NCBI GenBank assembly: GCA_013115135.1
Contig: JABANP010000307.1
Span: forward strand, 1 to 61,519
DNA: 61,519 nucleotides
DNA from: Perkinsus olseni
Lineage: Eukaryota > Perkinsozoa > Perkinsida > Perkinsidae
Direction: 5' to 3'
Under the pieces are notes generated by a model. The model saw only the letters and a list, made by a program, of their open reading frames with translations. It did not search any database and was not told where the DNA came from. Of the stretch, positions 49,835 to 58,957 are shown in pieces. The stretch's first letter is position 1; the number at the start of each line of letters is the position of its first letter. The position numbers and the translations under genes were made by a program.

Positions 49835-52576
49835 GAGCTCAGACGCTCCCCCAGGTTTACACCATCAACTACAACCGAACAACCGGTGCCTACCCTTCGA
49901 GGCCAGAACGATGTCACGATGCTGCCTCCTACCGACACGAGCGACGCTGCGGAGCTTCCCAGGGGCGTCGTAAACGATACCGCGATGCTGCCCAGTGATG
50001 CGGGGAACAATGCTACGCTTCCTCCCTCCGGCGAGGCGGACGATGGAGAAGCTGACGCTGCAAACCACGCGGACCCTTCTCTTCCGGAGTCCAGTCCGCG
50101 AGAAGTGGCTGAACCTCCATCTCTCAACGAGCTCTCCTTGCTTGATCTGCCAATGTCCACTCCTACTCCGACTCACACTGATGGAATGCCTGCATCTCGC
50201 AGCATCTCTCCCGCTTTGCCAACGGTTAACACCATCACCTCCGACGCCAATGGTGATCCTCATCCGGTTAACACCATCACCTCCGACGCCAGTGGTGATT
50301 CTTATCCGGTTAACGCCATCACCTCCGACGCCAATGGTGATCCTCATCCGGTTAACACCATCACCTCCGACGCCAGTGGTGATCCTTATCCGGTTAACAC
50401 CATCACCTCCGACGCTAAAGGTCATCTACCTCCGGTTAACGCCATCTCCGCCAACGCCGATGGTGGTCTTCCTTCAGATAACGTCATCACTTCCGAAGCC
50501 ATTGGTTACCTCCCTGCGGGTGGTGCCAATGGTGGCATCTCCTCGCGACTTGTCCCCTATGGGCAGCCGAGTGCCCCCCTGGTCGGCATCACAGCCCCCG
50601 ACGCCAATGGTGGTCTCTTCCCCCGACAGGCCCTTTACGACGAGACTAACGTCGTTCCCGGTAACGTGGCCGTTCCCGACGTCAATGGCGGTTCCCGTTC
50701 CAGGCAGACCCACTACGACAAGCCTAGCGTCGCTGCGGTCGGCATTATCGACCCCAATTCCAACGGTGGCTGCCGCCCACAGCCCCACGGCCAGAGTAGC
50801 GACCCTTCCATCGGCACCATCGCCCCCGACGACTTCGGTGGTTTCCTCCCGCGACAGTCTCCCTATGGGCAGCCTAACGTCCCTCCGGTTGACACCATCG
50901 TTCCCGACGCCAGAGGTCGTTTCCCTCCGCGACATTTCCCTTATGGGCAGCCTAACGTCGCTCCGGTTGACACCATCGCCCCCGACGTCAGAGGTGGTTT
51001 TCCTCCGCGACAGCCCCCCTATGGGCAGCCTAACGTCGCACCGGTTGACACCATCGTTCCCGACGCCAGAGGTGGCTTTCCTCCGCGACAGTTCCCCTGT
51101 GGGCAGCCTAACGTCGCACCGGTTGACACCATTGTTCCCGACGCCAGAGGTGATTTTCCTCCGCGCCAGGCTCCTCATGGCCAGGCGATCATCGCTCCGG
51201 TCGACACCAACGGTGGTTTCCCCCCGCGACAGTCTCCCTATGGGCAGCCTAACGTCGCTTCGGTTGACACAATCGTTCCCGACGCCAGAGGTCGTTTCCC
51301 TCCGCGACAGTTCCCTTATGGGCAGCCTAACGTCGCTCCGGTTGACACCATCGCCCCCGACATCAGAGGTGGTTTTCCTCCGCGACAGCCCCCCCATGGG
51401 CAGCCTAACGTCGCACCGGTTGACACCATTGTTCCCGACGCCAGAGGTGATTTTCCTCCGCGCCAGGCTCCTTATGACCAGGCGATCATCGCTCCGGTCG
51501 ACACCAACGGTGGTTTCCCCCCGCGACAGTCTCCCTATGGGCAGCCTAACGTCGCTTCGGTTGACACAATCGTTCCCGACGCCAGAGGTCGTTTCCCTCC
51601 GCGACAGTTCCCTTATGGGCGGCCTAACGTCGCTCCGGTTGACACCATCGCCCCCCGACATCAGAGGTGGTTTTCCTCCGCGACAGCCCCCCATGGGCAG
51701 CCTAACGTCGCACCGGTTGACACCATTGTTCCCGACGCCAGAGGTGATTTTCCTCCGCGCCAGGCTCCTTATGACCAGGCGATCATCGCTCCGGTCGACA
51801 CCAACGGTGGTTTCCCCCCGCGACAGTCTCCCTATGGGCAGCCTAACGTCCCTCCGGTTGACACCATCGTTCCCGACGCCAGAGGTCGTTTCCCTCCGCG
51901 ACAGTTCCCTTATGGGCAGCCTAACGTCGCTCCGGTTGACACCATCGCCCCCGACGTCAGAGGTGGTTTTCCTCCGCGACAGCCCCCCTATGGGCAGCCT
52001 AACGTCGCACCGGTTGACACCATCGTTCCCGACGCCAGAGGTGGTTCCCTCCCGCAGCAGATCCTATGCGGCCAGGCTAGCATCGCCCCGTTCGATACCA
52101 TCGTCCCAAACGCCAACGGTGGTTTCTTCCTGCGACAGACTCCCCACGGCCAGACTAGCTTTGCTCCGGTCAATGCCACAGACGGCATCTCTGGCTCATA
52201 CCAGCCGCGATTGCCGCACGCCACGACCACTGGTGCATACTCTAACTCCTATCTCCCCTCTGGCGTCGATCATGGTCGCCAGCTGCCAGTCCCTCACAAT
52301 CTAGTCGCTGGCGTGCATACCGATGCTAACCTCCCGTCATACGCCAACTATGGTGGATCGTTCGCTACACAAGTACCAGCCGGTGCGGAAAACTCGAACA
52401 TCCCTCCGACGGCTGCGGTGGGTTCCATCAGATCGGAGCTACCTGTGGTCCGGGCAACAGCCCACAGGCCAACCAGAACATCCCCGTCAGTGCGAACGGC
52501 GGTTTGTACCGCCAGCCGGATACCTCCGGCGGTCACATCACGGGCGGCTCGCCCGCCCTCCCTGCTCCACCGATGA
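49811..52576 (+). CDS. Element 2 ORF1: Pro-rich tandem-repeat protein
   Basis: 921 residues from MANFLPSRELRR, 18 bp after the LTR; an earlier in-frame Met lies inside the LTR. After an acidic low-complexity head come 14-residue repeats (VNTITSDANGDPHP type) and then about ten 26-residue repeats (QPNVAPVDTIVPDARG, FPPRQFPYG). Three copies of a larger 99-residue (297-bp) unit are visible. Two indels of opposite sign in C runs (51651-51656 and 51687-51692) change 16 residues and then restore frame. No known domain; it occupies the gag position. The C-terminal coding sense seems to switch to another frame after about 52450 (SANGGLYRQPDTSGG), so the true end is uncertain. Confidence 0.65.
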   Translation: MANFLPSRELRRSPRFTPSTTTEQPVPTLRGQNDVTMLPPTDTSDAAELPRGVVNDTAMLPSDAGNNATLPPSGEADDGEADAANHADPSLPESSPREVAEPPSLNELSLLDLPMSTPTPTHTDGMPASRSISPALPTVNTITSDANGDPHPVNTITSDASGDSYPVNAITSDANGDPHPVNTITSDASGDPYPVNTITSDAKGHLPPVNAISANADGGLPSDNVITSEAIGYLPAGGANGGISSRLVPYGQPSAPLVGITAPDANGGLFPRQALYDETNVVPGNVAVPDVNGGSRSRQTHYDKPSVAAVGIIDPNSNGGCRPQPHGQSSDPSIGTIAPDDFGGFLPRQSPYGQPNVPPVDTIVPDARGRFPPRHFPYGQPNVAPVDTIAPDVRGGFPPRQPPYGQPNVAPVDTIVPDARGGFPPRQFPCGQPNVAPVDTIVPDARGDFPPRQAPHGQAIIAPVDTNGGFPPRQSPYGQPNVASVDTIVPDARGRFPPRQFPYGQPNVAPVDTIAPDIRGGFPPRQPPHGQPNVAPVDTIVPDARGDFPPRQAPYDQAIIAPVDTNGGFPPRQSPYGQPNVASVDTIVPDARGRFPPRQFPYGRPNVAPVDTIAPRHQRWFSSATAPHGQPNVAPVDTIVPDARGDFPPRQAPYDQAIIAPVDTNGGFPPRQSPYGQPNVPPVDTIVPDARGRFPPRQFPYGQPNVAPVDTIAPDVRGGFPPRQPPYGQPNVAPVDTIVPDARGGSLPQQILCGQASIAPFDTIVPNANGGFFLRQTPHGQTSFAPVNATDGISGSYQPRLPHATTTGAYSNSYLPSGVDHGRQLPVPHNLVAGVHTDANLPSYANYGGSFATQVPAGAENSNIPPTAAVGSIRSELPVVRATAHRPTRTSPSVRTAVCTASRIPPAVTSRAARPPSLLHR

Positions 52577-52735
52577 TCGGTCCGCTCGATGCAGTGGCGC
52601 AGGAACATTTTGTCCAAGGACCGGTTAATGGTCGCTTGCCCGTTAACAACAGCCAGACTTGTCCTGGTACTACGAATTTTGCGGACCGCTGGGTGGACGG
52701 GGGTTTAGCGCCATGCTGTATGCCCAGGGAAATGT

Positions 52736-53213
52736 CGCCGAGCGGGAAGGGCCCCAGCGAGGCGCGCGCTAAATGGTCGGGAGAGTGACCGTCTATATCT
52801 AAAGGTTCCAAGCTATACCCAGACACCCTTCTCGACTCCCAGCCGTTAAAATTCGCTGAAACTTTGCAAATCGACTCTACTTAAAATAAAATGGTGTCAC
52901 TGCTATATCTCGTCTTAAACGAAACGTTTACACCAAAACACTAACCTATTTCCATGGGCCGCGCGCGTGACGTGGCGCAAAAAAAGAGACAGAACTACGC
53001 TCCGCCTTCAAAATGGCGCACGTTTGACACTTTGCGAATCCTCGCTGTAGAGTACTCAGATGCAACGGGTTTCGCTTGGATCTTCGCCACAAGACTCCAC
53101 AGTGCCTACAGAGCCATAGCCTAGCCGCTCGAATGCTCGAGGTTCCTGGCTCCGCCGCAGGAGGCAAAATTGGGGATTACGGGCGCGCGCTAACATACGC
53201 GAGAAAGGGCACG
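52736..53213 (+). repeat. Spacer repeat unit, copy A
   Basis: Begins GAGCGGGAAGGGCCCC and ends GGGCGCGCGCTAACATA then GGGCACGCC. Contains GACGTGGCGCA and ACAGAACTACGCTCCGC, shared with copy B at 53779-54262. GGGCGCGCGCTA also occurs in the MITE inverted repeats. Confidence 0.65.
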
Positions 53214-53460
53214 CCACAGCCGCGTCCGTGCGGTTATACGCCATGAGCGAGTTAGCACTGCTCTTCTCTAGCCGGTGGGTTGTTCGGCGTATAAATTATA
53301 TCCTGATATTCATCATTATGCCCTCGCGGGCCACAATCGGTTTCTTGTTGCGTACTTTGCCTCGCAACACCGCCAAACCTGTCAGGGCGCGCGCTCCATG
53401 CCACTGCGCATCGTCAACCGCGCACGCCCGCCGGCGAGTATTACACAGTTAACGTAACCT

Positions 53461-53503
53461 TGCGATCCGGGCAGGGTCCCCACTTGTGGGGGAGCCCGGA
53501 TCG
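53461..53503. repeat. Imperfect inverted repeat in spacer
   Basis: GCGATCCGGGC and GCCCGGATCGC enclose a smaller GGGTCCCCAC/GTGGGGG pairing. Confidence 0.8.
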
Positions 53504-53778
53504 CCATACCACTGACACCTGCGTTTCACTATCCCATCGTAGATTGCGCCAGTCACATCTGTCGGCCCTACACTCGATGTATTGCCGCTCGTACGTTCGG
53601 AGCGTACCGAGCTGCAGACCGTCGACGCTGAGCAATACTGCTCGACTGCCCTGTCGGTGTGACTCTCACGAGCAGCGCGCTCCTGCTCCACGTTTTTCTC
53701 ATTTTCCGCTCGCGGCCTTAGGACGTCTTTCTCTAGGTGAACGGAGGGCGAGTTCCATGCGGGGTACCTCACAAATGT

Positions 53779-54262
53779 TAGCCCGAGCGGGAAGGGCCCC
53801 GCGAGGGCCTAGGGCGAGCGCGGGTGGTCTCTGCCACCGGAAACAACCATATTACATCTGCATCGAATCGGAGCGATTTTCGAAATTAGCCTATGAAATT
53901 TTCTCAAACTTTGCACGAGTACTCCTACCATGCATATGAGTAATCCTGTAAAGGCTCATGTCAAACGAAAACATCCACGCCACAAACCAACCATTTCTCA
54001 TCGGAAATTCGGGTGACGTGGCGCACAAAAGGGACAGAACTACGCTCCGCTGCCAAAATGGTGCACGTTCCACAATTGCCGTTTGCACGCCGTGCAGGCT
54101 GCAAATGAGGCATATTTTGCACAAAAATTGCCACGAATATCCCCAACAGCGATGAGATCTACATGCTACTGTCTGAGAGGTTGAATCATGTTGGATGAGA
54201 CTCTGCCTGCGAAATTCGTATTTGGGGGCGCGCGCTAACATAAAAAATAAAGCGCACGCCAT
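53779..54262 (+). repeat. Spacer repeat unit, copy B
   Basis: Diverged direct repeat of copy A, about 1040 bp downstream, with the same start and end sequences. No coding capacity seen. The 600 bp between the copies also appear noncoding. Confidence 0.65.
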
Positions 54263-54590
54263 GGCAGCCGGGCTGGACTTCGGTGTTCGGTGTTCGGGTT
54301 CGGGACAGGGACGCTATTAATCGTCTTGTGTGCAGCTCTGATTGGACCATACTGCCAACTTACGCATCACTCACTGTCATGTACGATTAGTACGAAACGT
54401 GACCCAAGTACTTGGGCCAAACACCTACTGGTCGAGTTACAAGATACTGTGTCGCATATTTTCGCTTATCGGTTTGCTCGGGAAGATGGGCATGCCCTGT
54501 TTGCCAGTACGAATGGAGCCCAGCGATTGAGTTTCCTTAACCTTGCAAGCCGGCGACAGTTCTCAACCACGAAGTCACAATGTCGACATT

Positions 54591-54633
54591 GCGGCCCGGG
54601 CAGCGTCCTCCATCGGAGAGCTGCCCGGGCCGC
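54591..54633. repeat. Strong GC-rich hairpin upstream of the gag-pol frame
   Basis: GCGGCCCGGGCAGC (54591-54604) pairs perfectly with GCTGCCCGGGCCGC (54620-54633), loop 15 nt. It lies about 300 bp before the gag-pol frame opens. Confidence 0.9.
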
Positions 54634-54931
54634 ACACATCTCCTCGCGCATCTGCATCGCGCGTTCATCGCCCTCTGTTCTTTTACCTATGCCTGACCTC
54701 CCTCGCATATATCTCTCACATCCAGAACCTAGTAACATGTTCTATTAGGCTGTGGTTTGCTCACGGTATGTGGCCTAAGCGTAGCGTCGGTTGAAACGAT
54801 CTCCAGCACATCTCAGTACCTCCTGATCTTACGTTGCACGTCTAGCGGCTCAGCTGCGAGTGTTGCTAGATTCAGCACGACAACCCGCACTGCCCTGACG
54901 GCCTGTCAGCACAACAGCTGCGGGACACTGA

Positions 54932-57900
54932 CCGACGGGTAGAGTCTCTGATCCAGCTCTGGAGGAAAGACACCAACCCTTCTCCGGCGAGACCAACGGC
55001 AGTAGTGTGGCAAAGTTGGCTCATGAGTGGGCGTCCTTCTGTGCCACTCAGTGGTTAGACCCGTGCGACCCAGCGGCCGTGCGGTCCTTTCTAGGAGGGG
55101 CCTTATCGTCGAAGCTCAGCGCACAGATTCGGTCAGGCTATGAGTCTTTCTACGTTGCCGACTACAAAACCCGGTCTTACCATCGTGCGCTATTCCAGTT
55201 CGCCATGGACTACCTCCGCGCTCATCACTCTGCCCCGGTCTCGGCCACCCAGCTGCTGCATCGATTCCTCGCCAATAAGCAAGGCGGAAGGGCTCTGCAG
55301 AAGTTCTTGGACGAGGTCGATGCCACAATCTGGGAGATGCGGTACATCTTCGAGAACAACCATCAGGCCCCGTTGGATATTGGTTACATCGCCAGTAGCA
55401 TCGTGATCGGCCTAGATGAACCTTACAAGGGGTGGTTTTACGATGAAATCTTGAAACGCTACGGCGAGTCTATGCCGAAGACCTTCGACGGCCTGGTGGA
55501 TGTACTGCGGGCACTAAGACGGCGATGTTACGTTCTCGGCACTGGTATGAACGGCACTACAACCCGGACGCCAGCAGAGCGCACTCTGGTTCCATTGGTC
55601 AACCAGGTATCGACCACTTCTCCGAACCCTCTATCGAGCACGGGCCCCCAAGTCGCGCCGGCTGAGACATCGAGCCAGTCAGTGGATCAACATCCCAAGG
55701 GGCGCGATGGAAAGCCCAGCCCATGCAAGCGGTGTTATAGTGGCTCACATCCAGAGGAGGCTTGTACTGCCGAGGTGCCCAAAGATATAGCTCACCGGTG
55801 CCGATGCGGGAGCCGTCGCCATGCTGTCGACAAGTGTCCGATGAACCCAGTCAAGATCAAGTGCTCTAGGTGTTTGGGCGATCCGGGACTTCCACAGCAG
55901 CAGCCTCACAGAAGCGGTGTGTGCCCCTACTCGCTTGAGCAGATCCGGAGCGTTCGCGCCGCGGACGGTACTCTTGCTGTCGTCCACGATGACTCCAGCC
56001 CCCCTGTCACGGCACCTGTGTACTCAAAGTCCATTGTCTACGTTGACGGCCAAGTCAGCAGCACCCCCACGCCAACCACATGCACAGAGATCTATGCCAT
56101 CGACCTCAAAGGGCCGTCGACCCCGGGCCAAGTCGCGGTCTCTCGAGAGCTGCGGACATCTATAATAGTCGGCTATCCTGGCTGTCTGGAAACGGCGTCG
56201 GTCTCGTGTCTGTGGGACACAGGTGCTACGGCTACCCTCGTCCGTGCTGACGTCCTCGACTTACTCGACAAGAAAAACCTGGTGTCAGTTTCAAGCTGTG
56301 TGAGGCAGTCCAGGTCGTCGAGTGTTTCCACGGCGGTTCTGGCGGATAACACAACACGGATGTCCATACAAGGGACCTGCCGCCTTGTCCTTCGCACTGA
56401 GAATGCGGTGGTGGAGTTGGAAGCGTTTGTGACCAACGAGCTGGGATGCCCTCTGATACTGGGAATCCCTGCCCTAAGGGCCTTACGGGTACGTCTCGAG
56501 TTCGCGGCCGACGGTATCAAGATTACTACGGGAGTTCCGGACATCTACGCGGACAACGTTCTGGCCTCACCGGTTCCTACGTGCCGTACTTGCTCCCTTA
56601 CGGACACAGGTCAGCCGTCATCATCCCAGAGCGGCGGACTCGGACCTTTGGGGACCAGCGACTGTTCAGGAGATGCCATTGACCTGCCGCCTTCTCACTT
56701 GGCAGCCCTTGGGAGAGACCCGCATCCTCGACTGGTCACGCCCTCCGACTGCATATCCATCGAGACAACTCGAACCGGCCGGTTTGCTGTCGACTTCTGG
56801 AGTGAAGATCTCGAGTCAGTTGCGGGCTCTGGATGGTCAGCTACGGTTGCGCGTGCCCGCAGATCGGCGGGCCACAAGACAGAGGCGGACCTTTCCCTGA
56901 TTCGAGAAGCCCTACGAAAGTTGGAGGCTTCACATTTCGTCAGTTCGTTGACACTACGCTCGCTGGCCAGGCCACCGCCTAAGCGCGTCATCTCTCACCT
57001 CTACCAGAACAATAAGCTCATCAAGGACACTCACCTCGCTCATGGTGACTGGCTCCTCCGATACCACCCGGTTTTTGTTCCCAGCCAATTTGTACTGAAG
57101 GCGTCGAGTGCAAGTACCCCGTGCAGGGTGGTATATGACTGTCGTGAGGTGAACAAGGCACTCAAAAGGCCCAGTGTCACCCGCTGGGATTTACTCCGTT
57201 ATCTGGTATGGTCATGTACACGACCAGTCGTGTCGTTCGCCGATCTGGCAAAGGCCTTTAATCAAGTACTGCTCTCGTCGCGGTCCTCCGGAACGTGTTG
57301 TACCATCTTACGGAATCCCGACAGCGGCCTCTCCACACTATTTGTCTGGTGTGCGATGCCCTTCGGGGCGGCCCCAAGTCCCGGAGGTCTCGAGCTAACG
57401 ACTGCGCATACTGCCTTGGAGAGCCGTGAGCTACACCAGCACCTTGTTCCGCGATTTGACGTGCCCCTTGAGGTCGCCAAGACTGGGGAACCGCCCGAGC
57501 TGTACAGCCACTCTGACTTCGAGCACGCGTACCCGGTGCTGAGCAAGGCATTCTCCAACTCTCCTGAAGTCTTGGATGCGCTTCAAGCTTCGTTTCCGTC
57601 GGACCTTGGCTGGCGCGACTATGTTGATGACTGGATGTGGGCTCTCTATCATATACGCCAGTTGTTCTGGGCTAAGACGGTCTCTACCTCGGTTGCAAAC
57701 TTCAGAGGGTTCTGCTATGCCGACGGCAAGGAGAGCGACTCGTGGGAGCACGGCCGAGATGCTCCACTACTGGGTTACCGACTCCGAGACGACCGTATCT
57801 GCACAGTTGTTGATGTTCCAGATCTCACCAACGGCGCCTCGAAAAGAGACCTGAGTAAGTGTCTCTCGTCCCACTATGATCCCTTGGGTCGGCACATCGA

Positions 57901-58957
57901 GCTCAGCATGTACAGTCGAGCTATCTGGCGGAAGGTTGTTACGTCGATCAACAACAAGGCCGTCCCTACCGACATATCGTGGCGATGCAGAGTGCCGGCA
58001 CACTTGGTCGAGGAAGCGAACGAGTGGCTCCGTCTGGCGAGATCGGCCCCGCCATCACCAAGATTCGTCCCGCTGTCTTCTGGCCCTTTTTGTGACATAC
58101 CCTGCTACATCATCATCAGCTGTGACGCCAGCGCGGTGGCCTGGGCCATAGACGTACGGTCACGCCTGGAGGGTTACCCTCTGAGTCCGAGGCTCAAGGC
58201 TCGGGGGGGGATGTTTCCATCCAGCCGCCGAGCCCTTGAGCAAGCTGCATCTCTGGAGGCTACTATTCCCCGAAAGGAGTTGCACGGCCTGCTACAAGGG
58301 GCAGCTGAGGCCTACTACCTATGTTCAACCTTGAAGCTCGGCAAGGAACACCGCACTGAGGTTTACATCCTTAGTGACTCTCTCATCAATATACAGCGGC
58401 TGTCATGGCTATCCGGGAAGAGCAAAGAAGTGGCCTCTCGATACATCGGCAAGAAGGGCAAGCACCAGTTCTCCGAGAGAGACCTTGATAGGCTGATTCG
58501 CATCCGAGATTATCTATGGCGATGTTGTATCCCCATCACGGTCTTGCATGTGCCCTCAGCTCTGAATCTCGCCGACAACGCCTCTCGCTGCCAACCTTCG
58601 CCCCCCACCAAGCGCCAGCTCGGTCTTCTTGGGTTACTTCTGGACGAGCCGTTCCAAAGATCGCGGTATGTTCCTCCCGACGGTCCGGATGACCTCTCGG
58701 AAGATTTCCCGACCGACAATTCGGACGAAGCGGACGACAGCGATGAGGCGCCCACGGCTTTCATAGGCAGCATTCGGGATGACATACGGTGCGATGCCTA
58801 CTCCTCTTCAACAAGACGACAACCTGCCCATTTTCACCCCCGAAGAAGAGGCTGGACTCGACACAGACTTGCAGCGCCTGGTGGTTCAAGACTCGTTCTA
58901 CGGCGCCATCGCGGCATACCTCCGAGACGGTTCGGTGACTCCCCCGTTCTCTGCTGA
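54932..58957 (+). CDS. gag-pol: Element 2 Gag-protease-RT-RNase H polyprotein (no ATG at its start)
   Basis: The frame opens after a TGA at 54929 and has no ATG before its conserved part; GTG at 55007 begins VAKLAHEWASF. A capsid-like helical region is followed by zinc knuckles: CKRCYSGSHPEEAC (CX2CX4HX4C), CRCGSRRHAVDKC and CSRC...HRSGVC. Protease box LWDTGATATLV (Asp codon about 56216). RT: CRVVYDCREVNKAL, VSFADLAKAFNQVLL, CAMPFGAAPSP and YVDD (57620-57631). RNase H: IIISCDASAVAWAI (Asp about 58124), IPRKEL and VYILSDSLINIQ. It needs upstream splicing, frameshifting from ORF1, or non-ATG initiation. It overlaps the integrase frame by up to 191 bp. Confidence 0.88.
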   Translation, partial: PTGRVSDPALEERHQPFSGETNGSSVAKLAHEWASFCATQWLDPCDPAAVRSFLGGALSSKLSAQIRSGYESFYVADYKTRSYHRALFQFAMDYLRAHHSAPVSATQLLHRFLANKQGGRALQKFLDEVDATIWEMRYIFENNHQAPLDIGYIASSIVIGLDEPYKGWFYDEILKRYGESMPKTFDGLVDVLRALRRRCYVLGTGMNGTTTRTPAERTLVPLVNQVSTTSPNPLSSTGPQVAPAETSSQSVDQHPKGRDGKPSPCKRCYSGSHPEEACTAEVPKDIAHRCRCGSRRHAVDKCPMNPVKIKCSRCLGDPGLPQQQPHRSGVCPYSLEQIRSVRAADGTLAVVHDDSSPPVTAPVYSKSIVYVDGQVSSTPTPTTCTEIYAIDLKGPSTPGQVAVSRELRTSIIVGYPGCLETASVSCLWDTGATATLVRADVLDLLDKKNLVSVSSCVRQSRSSSVSTAVLADNTTRMSIQGTCRLVLRTENAVVELEAFVTNELGCPLILGIPALRALRVRLEFAADGIKITTGVPDIYADNVLASPVPTCRTCSLTDTGQPSSSQSGGLGPLGTSDCSGDAIDLPPSHLAALGRDPHPRLVTPSDCISIETTRTGRFAVDFWSEDLESVAGSGWSATVARARRSAGHKTEADLSLIREALRKLEASHFVSSLTLRSLARPPPKRVISHLYQNNKLIKDTHLAHGDWLLRYHPVFVPSQFVLKASSASTPCRVVYDCREVNKALKRPSVTRWDLLRYLVWSCTRPVVSFADLAKAFNQVLLSSRSSGTCCTILRNPDSGLSTLFVWCAMPFGAAPSPGGLELTTAHTALESRELHQHLVPRFDVPLEVAKTGEPPELYSHSDFEHAYPVLSKAFSNSPEVLDALQASFPSDLGWRDYVDDWMWALYHIRQLFWAKTVSTSVANFRGFCYADGKESDSWEHGRDAPLLGYRLRDDRICTVVDVPDLTNGASKRDLSKCLSSHYDPLGRHIELSMYSRAIWRKVVTSINNKAVPTDISWRCRVPAHLVEEANEWLRLARSAPPSPRFVPLSSGPFCDIPCYIIISCDASAVAWAIDVRSRLEGYPLSPRLKARGGMFPSSRRALEQAASLEATIPRKELHGLLQGAAEAYYLCSTLKLGKEHRTEVYILSDSLINIQRLSWLSGKSKEVASRYIGKKGKHQFSERDLDRLIRIRDYLWRCCIPITVLHVPSALNLADNASRCQPSPPTKRQLGLLGLLLDEPFQRSRYVPPDGPDDLSEDFPTDNSDEADDSDEAPTAFIGSIRDDIRCDAYSSSTRRQPAHFHPRRRGWTRHRLAAPGGSRLVLRRHRGIPPRRFGDSPVLC

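Noticed and set aside
50474..51694. Long minus-strand ORF with NRSDVRLPI repeats, and a long second plus-strand frame over 49995-52304
   Set aside because: Both are shadows of the tandem repeat in ORF1; repeats with unit lengths divisible by three keep all frames open.
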